Origin: Chelatococcus asaccharovorans
GTDB lineage: Bacteria; Pseudomonadota; Alphaproteobacteria; Rhizobiales; Beijerinckiaceae
NCBI RefSeq assembly: GCF_003201475.1
Contig: NZ_QJJK01000006.1
Span: 310,001 to 374,000, forward strand
Reading direction: 5' to 3'
DNA length: 64,000 bases
Part shown: positions 9,149 through 18,067 of the stretch, piece by piece
Position numbering within the stretch: position 1 is the first letter of the stretch
Layout of the letters: each line of letters starts with the position of its first letter
The notes under the pieces: model-generated
What the model was told of the DNA's origin: nothing
Seen by the model: only the letters and a program-made list of their open reading frames with translations
Databases searched by the model: none
Position numbers and translations under genes: made by a program

Positions 9149-9403
9149 TCAGCCGGCCTTACGCTCGCCGGCGGGCGACTCGACACCAGCGCCGGCGGAA
9201 GCCTGATGGCCAAGCGGACGCGGCGGCTCCGATACGGCGGGCTGCTGAGCCGCCTTCTCGTCATCCTCGCTCATGCCCTTCTTGAAGGCTTTGATGCCCT
9301 TGGCGACGTCGCCCATCATGTCTGAAATCTTGCCCCGTCCGAACAAGAGCAGCACGATCACGCCAACGACGATCCAGTGCCAAATGCTAGCTCCACCCAT
9401 CAC
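9149..9403 (-). CDS. tatA: Twin-arginine translocase subunit TatA
   Basis: TatA oligomerises to form the passage route for folded Tat substrates. The 84-residue product has the standard short N-terminal helix ([17 protein letters not shown]), the FGRGKI hinge, then the amphipathic helix [16 protein letters not shown] and an acidic tail. It is the first gene of tatABC. The 170-base gap from scpB is the largest in this part and may hold a tat promoter. Confidence 0.96.
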   Translation of the reverse strand: MMGGASIWHWIVVGVIVLLLFGRGKISDMMGDVAKGIKAFKKGMSEDDEKAAQQPAVSEPPRPLGHQASAGAGVESPAGERKAG

Positions 9404-9573
9404 TCAATCTCCGCGAGCACCCCAAGGGCGCATCAAACGCCCGCACCGTCAGCAGGCTGTACTTTCCTCGAACCTAGGCGTCCGGAACGGCGAAAACAAG
9501 CATTTCGTCATCGCCATTGCGTGAGCGCTGTGAAGCTCGCGCTACGCCGTGAAGCACCTGAGCCCCAACTCTG

Positions 9574-10311
9574 TCAGGGTGCATCTTCGTCGGGTTCGCC
9601 CCCCTCGCCAAACCTCTCGCCAACCTCCTCGCCAAGCCGTTCGAACAGATTGTCCTCGAGCGGGCCGTCCTCCAGCGGGTCCTCGTCGCCCGTCAGCGCC
9701 GGGCTGTCGCTCGGCAGCGGCACGCTGAAGGCCGAAGGCACGCGGCCGTCGATGAAGCCCGCCCCCTTGAGTTCGTCGAGGCCCGGCAGGTCGTCGATGG
9801 CATCCAATCCGAAATGCGCAAGGAAGGCCGCCGTCGTCCCGTAGGTCACCGGGCGCCCCGGCGTCCGCCGGCGTCCGCGCAGCCGGATCCAGGAGCTCTC
9901 CAGGAGGGTGTCGAGCGTCCCGCGCGAAGTCGCGACGCCACGGATATCCTCGATCTCGGCGCGTGTGACAGGCTGATGATAGGCAATGATGGCAAGCGTC
10001 TCGAGGGCGGCCCGCGACAATTTGCGCGGCTCCTCGACCTCTCGTGCCAGCGAGGCGGCCAGATCCGGCGCGGTCCGAAAGACCCATAGGCCGGCGACGC
10101 GGACAAGATTCACGCCACGGCCGGAATAGGCGGCCTGTAAGCGCGCAAGCACGGCCGGCACATCGGTGGACGGCGGCAGGCGGCCCGCAAGCGCCTGCTC
10201 GCTCACCGGCTCGCGCGACGCAAACAACACCGCCTCGGCTGCGCGCAGGGCCTGCGCGAAGAGGAACGCCTCCTCGTCGTCACCCCGGATGGCCTCGATC
10301 TCGGCGGTCAT
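9574..10311 (-). CDS. scpB: Segregation and condensation protein B
   Basis: ScpB is the winged-helix (kite) subunit that binds ScpA in the bacterial SMC condensin. The 245-residue product contains the diagnostic blocks EAVLFASREPVSEQAL, LETLAIIAYHQPVTRAEIEDIRGV and YGTTAAFLAHFGLDAIDDLPGL. The C-terminus is an acidic tail (GDEDPLEDGPLEDN...), longer than the core family. The start overlaps the scpA stop (10308-10311), the usual arrangement for ScpA-ScpB. Confidence 0.95.
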   Translation of the reverse strand: MTAEIEAIRGDDEEAFLFAQALRAAEAVLFASREPVSEQALAGRLPPSTDVPAVLARLQAAYSGRGVNLVRVAGLWVFRTAPDLAASLAREVEEPRKLSRAALETLAIIAYHQPVTRAEIEDIRGVATSRGTLDTLLESSWIRLRGRRRTPGRPVTYGTTAAFLAHFGLDAIDDLPGLDELKGAGFIDGRVPSAFSVPLPSDSPALTGDEDPLEDGPLEDNLFERLGEEVGERFGEGGEPDEDAP

Positions 10312-11243
10312 GCCGCGTCCTCTTGTGCGTCCCCTTGTGCGTCCTCTTGTGCGGCGCCCTGCGCGATGCCCCTGTCGTGACCGGCGTCGCCCCGCCCAGA
10401 TAAAGCCGCGGCGTCCTCGTCGACCTTCGCCTGAAGGGACGGCGCCACACCGTCGGGCTTTTCACGCTTGCGCACCCAGAGGGGCGTGAAGGCCCCATCC
10501 TGCTGCAGGTCGAGGAGGCCTTCGCGCACCATCTCGAGCGTCGCCGAGAAGGCGGAGGCCCTCACGGTCGCCTTCATGCCCGGATCCACGGCATAATCGA
10601 CGAGAAAATCGTCGAGCTGCGTCCAGTTGGTGGCGACGCCGACCAGCCGCTCCAGGGCTTCGCGGGCATCGACCAGCGACCAGACGAAGCGCTTGCGCAG
10701 CGTCACGCGCGCATTGGCGTTCTTCATGCGCTGACGGGCATAGGCGCTCAGGAGGTCATAGAGTGTCGCCTCCCATTGCGGACGGGAGATATCGCCGATC
10801 GCCTCTGGCTGGCCGCGCGCAAAGAACTCGCGCCCGAGCTGGGGCCGTTCGGCCAGTTTCTTCGCCGCCTCCCGCATGGCCTCGAGGCGCCTGAGCCGCA
10901 AGGCCAGCGCCGTGGCCAGATCAGCCGCGCTCGGCTCATTGCCCTCCCCCTTCGGGGGCTCCGGCAACAGAAGCCGCGATTTCAGATAGGCAAGCCACGC
11001 TGCCATGACGAGATAATCAGCCGCGAGCTCAAGACGCACACGGCGCGCCTCCTCGACGAAGCCGAGATATTGCTCGGCAAGCGCGAGGATGGAGATGCGC
11101 GTCAGATCGACCTTCTGGCGCCTGGCAAGCTCAAGCAACAGGTCGAGTGGACCCTCGAATCCGTCCACATCGACGATCAGGGCCGGATCGTCATCGTCGC
11201 GCTCAGATCGCGCGACATCCTCGAACGCAAGTTCGCGAGTCAC
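10308..11243 (-). CDS. scpA: Segregation and condensation protein A
   Basis: ScpA is the kleisin that bridges the two SMC heads. The N-terminal kleisin motif is clear: VDGFEGPLDLLLELARRQKVDLTRISI. It continues with the helical region containing LVMAAWLAYLKSRLLLPEP and the C-terminal winged helix ending in PLWVRK. The last ~25 residues, AAQEDAQGDAQEDAA-type, are a short Gln/Asp/Ala tail made by a 12-bp tandem repeat. It lies 51 bases after nagZ, overlaps scpB, and is a normal length (311 residues) apart from that tail. Confidence 0.95.
   Translation of the reverse strand: MTRELAFEDVARSERDDDDPALIVDVDGFEGPLDLLLELARRQKVDLTRISILALAEQYLGFVEEARRVRLELAADYLVMAAWLAYLKSRLLLPEPPKGEGNEPSAADLATALALRLRRLEAMREAAKKLAERPQLGREFFARGQPEAIGDISRPQWEATLYDLLSAYARQRMKNANARVTLRKRFVWSLVDAREALERLVGVATNWTQLDDFLVDYAVDPGMKATVRASAFSATLEMVREGLLDLQQDGAFTPLWVRKREKPDGVAPSLQAKVDEDAAALSGRGDAGHDRGIAQGAAQEDAQGDAQEDAA
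10317..10352 (-). repeat. 12-bp tandem repeat at the 3' end of scpA (three units)
   Basis: Three adjacent copies of GTCC(T/C)CTTGTGC at 10317, 10329 and 10341 encode a four-residue period (EDAQ/GDAQ/EDAA) at the ScpA C-terminus. Copy number could vary between strains without a frameshift. Confidence 0.8.
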
Positions 11244-11294
11244 GGCATTTCGCTCCGGAGGCGCTGATTCGTACCAAATGCCAGCTTCAGCGCC

Positions 11295-12311
11295 TCACGC
11301 GGCTGTCGCAAGCGCTAGCGTCAGGCAAGCCATGCCTTCCACAGGATCGAATGGCTCGGCCCCAGCCGCCGACCGTTTCAGCGCGGCGGCCGCGCGGGCC
11401 TTGGCCTCGCCCGCGAGCAATGGGACCTCCGCCGCAACACGACGCATCTCGTCGAGATCGCCGTTGCAATGGAGAACGACGTCGCAGCCCCCGTTCAGCG
11501 ACGCCCTTGCACGCGCCTCGGCCGTGCCGGAGAGCGCATTCATGGACAGATCGTCGCTCATCAGCAAGCCGCCGAAACCGATCGCCTGGCGGATCACGCG
11601 ACTGATGACGACCGACGAGGTCGTTGCGGGATGGCGTTCATCGATGGCCTTGTACACGACGTGCGCCGTCATCGCGAGCGGCAAGTCCGACAGCAGGCGG
11701 AAGGGCACAAAGTCGCACATCTCAAGATCGGACAGGGGCACGTCGACAATGGGCAAGTCGTGGTGGCTGTCGACGCCGGCACGACCGTGGCCAGGGATAT
11801 GCTTGAGCACCGGCAAGACACCGCCCGCCAGCAAGCCGTCGGCGGCCGCCCGGCCGAGATCCGCGACGACGCGCGGCTGCGAACCATAGGCGCGGTCGCC
11901 AATGACCGAGCTCGCCCCCGGGATCGGTATGTCGAGCACTGGCATGCAGTTCACGGTTATGCCGAGCGACAGGAGATCATGGGCGATCAGGCGCGCCCCG
12001 AGCCGTGCGATCTCGCGCCCGAAGGCCTCGTCACGCGCGTAGAGCTCGCCATAGGCCCGGCCGGGCGGATAGTCCGGCCAATGGGGAGGCTTGAGCCTTT
12101 GTACGCGCCCGCCCTCCTGGTCGATGAGGACAGGCGCATCCGCCCGCCCGACAGTCTCGCGCAGCTGCGCCGTCAAGGCCCGCACCTGGTCCGGCGTATC
12201 CACATTCCGCTTGAAGAGAATGAACCCCCACGGCTCCGCGTCGCGGAAGAAACGCGCTTCCTCTGCGCTCAAGCTAAGGCCGGAACAACCAGCGATCATC
12301 GCGCGCGTCAT
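11295..12311 (-). CDS. nagZ: Beta-N-acetylhexosaminidase NagZ (GH3)
   Basis: Cytoplasmic glycosidase that removes GlcNAc from anhydro-muropeptides during wall recycling. The 338-residue product has the GH3 markers LIDQEGGRVQRL, the acid/base loop KHIPGHGRAGVDSHHDLP, and the nucleophile segment MSDDLSMNAL. It lies between the SPOR gene and scpA; nagZ next to a SPOR protein and scpAB is the usual alphaproteobacterial order, tying wall turnover to division genes. Confidence 0.95.
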   Translation of the reverse strand: MTRAMIAGCSGLSLSAEEARFFRDAEPWGFILFKRNVDTPDQVRALTAQLRETVGRADAPVLIDQEGGRVQRLKPPHWPDYPPGRAYGELYARDEAFGREIARLGARLIAHDLLSLGITVNCMPVLDIPIPGASSVIGDRAYGSQPRVVADLGRAAADGLLAGGVLPVLKHIPGHGRAGVDSHHDLPIVDVPLSDLEMCDFVPFRLLSDLPLAMTAHVVYKAIDERHPATTSSVVISRVIRQAIGFGGLLMSDDLSMNALSGTAEARARASLNGGCDVVLHCNGDLDEMRRVAAEVPLLAGEAKARAAAALKRSAAGAEPFDPVEGMACLTLALATAA

Positions 12312-12415
12312 GGCACATCAACCTATTGAAAGGGTAATCTTATGGCGAGAGCAGCGAGCGGCCAACGACGGGCGCTCGGAACGCGACAATTCAATTCGTC
12401 CCCTGAAACGACGAT

Positions 12416-12439
12416 CCCTCGGGCTCGCGTGCCCGAGGG
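12416..12439. other. Hairpin in the SPOR-nagZ gap
   Basis: A perfect 9-bp inverted repeat CCCTCGGGC/GCCCGAGGG with a six-base loop lies in the 192-base gap. No T-tract follows on either strand. It may moderate transcription between the two minus-strand genes. Confidence 0.45.
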
Positions 12440-12503
12440 AGGGACGGTGATGATGAAGGCGTCGTGCGCAGCGATATCGCAGCGATGCCATGACGCCGAT
12501 TAG

Positions 12504-14138
12504 TTAGTTGCGGGCCACGAAGCACTGCCCGCCGGAAGCCTGCAGACGCGTGCACAGCGAGGTCGCATCCTCACGGGAGAACGGCCCGACCCGCAGACGA
12601 TAGATAACACGGTCATTGACTTCCGCGCGCCTGACCTGCGCCCGGTAGCCGGCGAGATCGCCATAGCGGCGCTGAAGGGAAGCGAAGAGGTCGCGCGCTT
12701 CCTTCTCGCTGCCCGGAGCGCCCAGTTGCACGGCGAAGCTGCCGCCGCTTGTGGCCGCGGGCGCCGCTGCTCCCGGGCTCGGGGCCTGGTTGTTCACCGC
12801 GGCGATCTGTTCCGGCTGCGCGGAAGCGGGTTGCGCGGCGCGCTGCTGCTGCGCGGGCGGAGAAATCCGCAGCGGTGCGCGCGTCGGCGGACGCGGCGGT
12901 GCGGGCGGAGCGGCCACGGGCTGGGCTTCCGCCTGGGCCGGCGGCTCGCTGGCCCGCGGCTGCGGTGTCTCGGGTGTCGCATTGACGGGCGTTGGATCAG
13001 CGGCGGCCACCCGTGGCGCCGGCTGCGGCGCCTGTGGCGGGTCCGTCATGATCGTGCCGTCCGGGCGCACCGACACCGTCTTCACCCTGCGGGGTTCTCC
13101 GAGAATCGCGGTCGCCGGGTGCGGAGCCGTCGGCCCGCCCACGCCCATGTCGCTTGATCCCGCGGGCGACAGCGCATTCGGCGGGCCATCGGTGGAACCC
13201 GTCGCGCCCGTAGCCGTCGGCTGCTCCTGACGCAGCGCCTGGTTCACATCGAGCGGTTGCTCCTGACGGCTGACGATCTTCGTCTCCTTCGCGACGGGAT
13301 CGCCGGCGCGTTCATAGATCGCCTTGTTCTGATCCGGCACGACGACACCGCCCGGATTCTCGGGCTGCACCTTGACCGGCTGGTCGTCGGCGGTAATGAC
13401 CGGCGGAGCGTCGGCGGACGTGCCCGAGCCGCCCCTGAAGACGAGCGCCGAGGCAACACCGACCGCGGCCATGCCCAGAATGAGAACGACTGCGATCAAT
13501 CCCTTGCGGGAGCGGCGCTCGGGTATCGTCTCATCGGCATAGGCAGCCTCGTCATAGCCGTCATTCCGCTGGCGATCGTCGCCATCCTGAAAATCGTCAG
13601 GACCGCCATCCTGGTAGCCGGGATAAGCATAAGTGCCGGTGGTCGGATCGAAGCGGGGCTCTGCCCCGATCTCGGGTGCGTAGGATTGATCGTAGTGCCC
13701 TGGCCGGGGCTCCGGACCCCGCTCGTGAAAAGGCTCGTCCGGTTGGGTCTCCCGCGACGGATGGAGCCAGGCCGGTGGCTCGACCGGATCAAAATGATCG
13801 GCGTCGCGCTGCGGAGCTATCCGGTCGTTGGCGGCAAATCCCGGCAGGGTTCCGCGCATCGGCGCCCGCTCATCAGGCTGGCCATAGCCGGGATGCGCAA
13901 AATCGTCGTTCTGTGACTTCTGTGGAAGTCGCTGGCCCGTGTCACCTTCGCCCGCCGAGCGAAAATTCCGGTCATCGGCGAGAAGACCGCGAAAGGGATC
14001 ATCCTGGCCAACGATGCGTGCCAGCTCGGCCAGCGGATCACTGCCGGCAAAGGGCTGCTGGTTGTTCCCTGACGGCCGCACGGGACGATCGTCAAACGCG
14101 GGATCTTCAGCAAAGCGAGCTTTGTTTCTCTCAATCAT
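12504..14138 (-). CDS. SPOR domain-containing membrane protein
   Basis: A 544-residue bitopic protein. A long acidic, Pro/Gln-rich N-terminal cytoplasmic part (start MIERNKARFAEDPAFDDRP) leads to RRSRKGLIAVVLILGMAAVGV, one membrane helix preceded by basic residues. A Pro/Ala-rich periplasmic linker follows, then a C-terminal SPOR domain (GGSFAVQLGAPGSEKEARDL to GGQCFVARN). SPOR domains bind denuded glycan at the division septum, so a role in division or septal wall remodelling is inferred. The ATG at 14138 is preferred to 14189 because the family typically opens with such a KARFAxDPAxDDRP stretch. Confidence 0.85.
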   Translation of the reverse strand: MIERNKARFAEDPAFDDRPVRPSGNNQQPFAGSDPLAELARIVGQDDPFRGLLADDRNFRSAGEGDTGQRLPQKSQNDDFAHPGYGQPDERAPMRGTLPGFAANDRIAPQRDADHFDPVEPPAWLHPSRETQPDEPFHERGPEPRPGHYDQSYAPEIGAEPRFDPTTGTYAYPGYQDGGPDDFQDGDDRQRNDGYDEAAYADETIPERRSRKGLIAVVLILGMAAVGVASALVFRGGSGTSADAPPVITADDQPVKVQPENPGGVVVPDQNKAIYERAGDPVAKETKIVSRQEQPLDVNQALRQEQPTATGATGSTDGPPNALSPAGSSDMGVGGPTAPHPATAILGEPRRVKTVSVRPDGTIMTDPPQAPQPAPRVAAADPTPVNATPETPQPRASEPPAQAEAQPVAAPPAPPRPPTRAPLRISPPAQQQRAAQPASAQPEQIAAVNNQAPSPGAAAPAATSGGSFAVQLGAPGSEKEARDLFASLQRRYGDLAGYRAQVRRAEVNDRVIYRLRVGPFSREDATSLCTRLQASGGQCFVARN

Positions 14139-14205
14139 GGGCGCAGTCCGTACTCGCGGCGCAGCCGAAGGAGCCACCCCTGTCGCCATACTCGCACGCC
14201 GCCTA

Positions 14206-14255
14206 CGGCTTTTTTCGGCAATTGAGCGACATTGTGTCGCGCATAATAAAAGCCG
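14206..14255. other. Nested hairpin between argS and the SPOR gene
   Basis: An outer inverted repeat CGGCTTTT/AAAAGCCG encloses an inner one, GCGAC/GTCGC with a five-base loop at 14226-14240. It begins four bases after the argS stop on the minus strand. The arms contain A/T runs, so weak termination of argS transcription is possible. Confidence 0.45.
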
Positions 14256-14258
14256 CGG

Positions 14259-16016
14259 CTAGCGCATCTCCTCTGGTGCCGCAACCCCAAGAATTGCAAG
14301 ACCAGATGCAAGGACAGACCTGACAGCTAGGACTAGACCCAACCTTGCAGTGGTCAAATCTCGATCGTCAGCATTAATAAATCGTAATTGGGGCGAGTCT
14401 TTGCCTTTATTCCATAAACTATGAAACGCACTAGCCAGCTCATACAGGTAGAATGCGACCCTGTGGGGCTCGTGAGATAAAGCCGATGCCTGCACGACGC
14501 GAGGATACTGGGCCAGACGACGCAGGATCTCGACCTCCGAATCATCATTCAATCGAGAAAAGTCATGAGATGCAAGCGCCTCCCCGACCATCGACGCGCC
14601 CGGGAGCACCTCTGCAGCCTGCCGGAACACTGACGCACAGCGCGCATGGGCGTACTGGACGTAGAAAACCGGGTTGTCCTTAGACTGTTCAACCACCTTG
14701 GCGAGATCGAAATCGAGCGTCGCATCATTCTTGCGGAAAAGCATCATGAAGCGCACGGCATCGCGGCCGACCTCGTCGATCACCTCACGCAACGTCACGA
14801 AATCGCCCGAGCGCTTCGACATTTTCACGGGCTCGCCATCGCGGAGCAGGCGCACGAGCTGGCAGAGCAGCACGATGACCTCCATCTCCTTCCCGCCAAT
14901 CGCGCGGCCCACCGCCTGCAGGCGCTTGACGTAGCCGCCGTGGTCGGCGCCAAGCACATAGATCAGCTCCCGGAAGCCGCGCGCATGCTTGTTCTCGAGA
15001 TAGGCGACGTCAGCCGCAAAATAGGTGTAGCTGCCGTTCGACTTCATCAGGGGGCGGTCGATGTCGTCGCCGACATCGGTTGCCCGGAACAAAAGCTGCT
15101 CGCGGTCCTCCCAATCCTCGGGCAGCTGGCCCTTGGGCGGTGGAACGCGACCACGATAGACGAAGCCGCGCTGCGTCAGCGCATCAATGGCTGCCTTGAT
15201 GGCCCCGCCATTGGCACCATGTAAAGTGCGCTCCGAGAAGAAAACATCGTGATGAATGCCAAGAGCCGCGAGGTCGTCGCGAATCATCGCCATCATCCCC
15301 GCGATGGCGACGTCCCGCGCAATCGGCAACCATTCCGCCTCGGGCTTGGCCTCGAGCGTATCGCCGAAGCGCGCTGCGAGCTCCGCCCCCACCGGCTTCA
15401 GGTAGTCGCCGGGATAAAGCCCCTCCGGGATCTCGCCGATATCCTGCCCGAGCGCCTCGCGATAGCGCAGGAAGGCTGAACGGGCCAGCACGTCGACCTG
15501 CCCGCCGGCGTCGTTGATATAGTATTCGCGCGTCACCTGCCGACCGGCGAAAGCCAGCACATTGGCGAGCGCGTCGCCGAAGACGGCGCCGCGGCCGTGC
15601 CCCACATGCATCGGCCCGGTCGGATTGGCCGACACATATTCCACATTGACCGGCACCCCATCCGCCGCACCGCGGCCGAAATCTTTGCCATCCGTCAGCA
15701 CCGCGCGCATGACATCGCGGTAGACGCCCGGCGCGAGCGTGAGGTTGATGAAGCCAGGCCCGGCGACCGCAACGCCAGCCACCCCGGGGACCGCCGTCAG
15801 CGCTTCACTGAGAAGCTCCGCCAGCGCGCGCGGATTGGTCTTCGCCCCCTTCGCCAGGACCATGGCGGCATTCGTGGCAAGATCCCCCATGGCGGCATCG
15901 CGCGGCGGCTCGACCACCACGCGCGACAGGTCGAGGCCAGCCGGAAGGCGGCCCGCCGCCACCAGGTCCTCGATGACGGCTGACAAATGGCGCTGGTACA
16001 GGTCGAAGATATTCAT
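14259..16016 (-). CDS. argS: Arginyl-tRNA synthetase
   Basis: Class I synthetase charging tRNA(Arg). The 585-residue product starts [18 protein letters not shown] and shows the HIGH-type motif [15 protein letters not shown] and the KMSKS-type motif [10 protein letters not shown]. The C-terminal anticodon-binding domain (DALR type) ends in [20 protein letters not shown] 16016 is preferred over 16058, which would add 14 atypical residues. The last ~320 bases (the anticodon-binding domain) have much lower GC (about 47% over 14281-14460) and AT-ending codons unlike the rest of the gene, a possible sign of recombination. The frame stays intact. Confidence 0.96.
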   Translation of the reverse strand: MNIFDLYQRHLSAVIEDLVAAGRLPAGLDLSRVVVEPPRDAAMGDLATNAAMVLAKGAKTNPRALAELLSEALTAVPGVAGVAVAGPGFINLTLAPGVYRDVMRAVLTDGKDFGRGAADGVPVNVEYVSANPTGPMHVGHGRGAVFGDALANVLAFAGRQVTREYYINDAGGQVDVLARSAFLRYREALGQDIGEIPEGLYPGDYLKPVGAELAARFGDTLEAKPEAEWLPIARDVAIAGMMAMIRDDLAALGIHHDVFFSERTLHGANGGAIKAAIDALTQRGFVYRGRVPPPKGQLPEDWEDREQLLFRATDVGDDIDRPLMKSNGSYTYFAADVAYLENKHARGFRELIYVLGADHGGYVKRLQAVGRAIGGKEMEVIVLLCQLVRLLRDGEPVKMSKRSGDFVTLREVIDEVGRDAVRFMMLFRKNDATLDFDLAKVVEQSKDNPVFYVQYAHARCASVFRQAAEVLPGASMVGEALASHDFSRLNDDSEVEILRRLAQYPRVVQASALSHEPHRVAFYLYELASAFHSLWNKGKDSPQLRFINADDRDLTTARLGLVLAVRSVLASGLAILGVAAPEEMR

Positions 16017-16188
16017 GGTGCGTCCACGGAAATATTGCGGTCGAGGGCCGGCGTTCAATCAGGCCACCGACGGCTTAGGGCACGGCAGAGGCCGGGCAAT
16101 CGCGTCAAGATTGATTGAGAGATCCATCATAACTATCTGAATTCACGCACCAATCCAACAATCATGGAGCGCAGTCAGATCGGTTCCA

Positions 16189-17397
16189 CTAGCGCAAATC
16201 AGGTGTTGCGTCAAACAAGCGCCGATGCTCCTCCAGGGCGTAGCGATCGGTCATGCCTGCGATATAGTCCGCCACGCGGCGCATGAGGCGGCCATCGTCA
16301 GCCCCGGCGAGATCCGCGCACCACTCCGCCGGCATCAGCCCGGGCTCCGCCACGAGGCGCCGGAAGAGATCGCGCACGACATGATCCGCCTGCCGACGCA
16401 CGGCCATCACGGTCGGGTGCCGATACATATGCGGATAGAGGAAGCCCTTTATGCCGGCTTCCGCCTGCGCCATGCCCGGCGAGAAGGCGACCACCGCATC
16501 GCCGGCGGCGCGAATGGCATCGGCATCCGCCGGCGCCAGCGCCGAAAGGCGGCGGTCGCTCTCGGTGATCACATCCTCGACGAAGCGGGTGATGATACGG
16601 CGCACGAGTTCGTGGATGACCCGGCTGCGCTCAAGGCCCGGATAGGCGCGTTCGATCTCATCGAGGATATCGCGCAGGAAAGGCACGCCCGCCAGATCGG
16701 CCAGATCGAACAGCTCCGCCCGCAACCCGTCGTCGATGTCGTGGGCATCATAGGCGATATCATCGGCAATCGCCGCGCATTGCGCTTCGGCGCTGGCGAA
16801 ACTCGCAAGCTTCAGATCCTGCAGCGCAGAATATTCGAGGATGGCGCCGGGCACCCCGTGTTCCCGATAGGCGCCGATCCCGCGACCTGCGGCATCCACC
16901 AGTGGGCCATTATGCTTGACGAGCCCTTCCAGCGTCTCCCAGGTCAGGTTGAGCCCGTCATAGGCCGCATAGCGGCGCTCGAGCCGGGTGACGATACGCA
17001 AGGCCTGCGCGTTGTGGTCGAAACCGCCCTGCCCGGCCATCTCGGCGTCCAGCGCCTCCTCGCCCGTATGGCCGAAGGGCGTGTGGCCGAGATCATGGGA
17101 GAGGGCGAGCGCCTCCGCCAGATCCTCGTCGAGGCCGAGAGCCCGGGCGAGCGCGCGGGCGATCTGGCTGACCTCGATGGTATGGGTCAGGCGCGTCCGA
17201 TAGTGGTCGCCCTCGTGGTAGACGAAGACCTGGGTCTTGTGCTTGAGCCGCCGGAACGCCGTGGAATGGATGATCCGATCACGATCGCGCTGGAAGGGGC
17301 TGCGCGTCGGCGAATCGGCTTCCGGATAAAGCCGGCCCCGGGTCGCACCGGGGTCGCAGGCATAGGGCGCTCGCCAGCGTTCACCATGAGGCCGCAC
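16189..17397 (-). CDS. dgt: Deoxyguanosinetriphosphate triphosphohydrolase-like protein
   Basis: An HD-domain phosphohydrolase that cleaves dNTPs to deoxynucleosides and triphosphate. The 402-residue product has the N-terminal [22 protein letters not shown] and the HD motifs [22 protein letters not shown] and [14 protein letters not shown]. It belongs to the short (type 2) Dgt-like subfamily that is usual in alphaproteobacteria. It is divergent from erpA and lies upstream of argS, the usual erpA/dgt/argS arrangement. Confidence 0.93.
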   Translation of the reverse strand: MRPHGERWRAPYACDPGATRGRLYPEADSPTRSPFQRDRDRIIHSTAFRRLKHKTQVFVYHEGDHYRTRLTHTIEVSQIARALARALGLDEDLAEALALSHDLGHTPFGHTGEEALDAEMAGQGGFDHNAQALRIVTRLERRYAAYDGLNLTWETLEGLVKHNGPLVDAAGRGIGAYREHGVPGAILEYSALQDLKLASFASAEAQCAAIADDIAYDAHDIDDGLRAELFDLADLAGVPFLRDILDEIERAYPGLERSRVIHELVRRIITRFVEDVITESDRRLSALAPADADAIRAAGDAVVAFSPGMAQAEAGIKGFLYPHMYRHPTVMAVRRQADHVVRDLFRRLVAEPGLMPAEWCADLAGADDGRLMRRVADYIAGMTDRYALEEHRRLFDATPDLR

Positions 17398-17557
17398 GTC
17401 ACACTCCCCGTTGAACGTCCATTGCCCTGCACTTATCTATGAGGCAGGCGCTTTGCCAAGATTTATCGGCGTGTCAATGTGGGTTCGGCTGGCGGCTGCT
17501 TTTTGCCAACCGGCCGCGCGGCACCGTAAGATGGGCCTTTGGCAATATGACGACGCG

Positions 17558-17905
17558 ATGAGCACGAGTGACATGAGCATGACACCGATTTCGCTGACGG
17601 ACAGGGCCGTGACGCGCATCCAGGAGGTTCTCGCCGCAGAGACGGCGGGGGCGATGTTGCGGATCAGCGTCAACGGGGGCGGCTGCTCGGGCTTCCAATA
17701 TGTGTTCGACGTCGACCATGAGCGCGGGGATGACGATCTCGTTGTCGAGCGCGACGGCGCGACCGTGCTCGTCGACTCCGTGTCGCTGCAATATATGGAT
17801 GGTGCGGTGATCGATTTCGTCGACGACCTGATCGGCCAATCGTTCAAGATCGAGAACCCGCATGCAACAGCCTCCTGCGGCTGCGGAACGTCATTCTCGC
17901 TTTAA
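17558..17905 (+). CDS. erpA: Iron-sulfur cluster insertion protein ErpA
   Basis: A-type carrier that delivers Fe-S clusters to apo-proteins. The core VTRIQEVLAAETAG...RISVNGGGCSGFQY and the C-terminal ASCGCGTSFSL give the three invariant cysteines (C in GGGCSGF, then CxC). The open frame runs upstream to 17411 but those residues do not look like the family. ATG at 17558 is taken as the start; ATG 17573 and 17579 are also possible. It is divergently transcribed from dgt across about 160 bases that must hold both promoters. Confidence 0.93.
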   Translation: MSTSDMSMTPISLTDRAVTRIQEVLAAETAGAMLRISVNGGGCSGFQYVFDVDHERGDDDLVVERDGATVLVDSVSLQYMDGAVIDFVDDLIGQSFKIENPHATASCGCGTSFSL

Positions 17906-18067
17906 GGGCCACAGCCCACGCGCAAACGTCCCGGGGACTATCCAAATCGCCCCGGACTATCGATGACAGGCGCGATCAGTCATAGGGTTGCCACTGCTCA
18001 AGGCTATACGAAATACTGTAGATTAGGGCAGAAGCCACCCATCCCACGGATCTGAGGAAAACGACCC

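Noticed and set aside
16183-16197. TTCCACTAG at the end of dgt as a further copy of the 61-kb hairpin element
   Set aside because: The opposite arm and inner stem are absent; the match covers only nine bases and includes the dgt stop codon.
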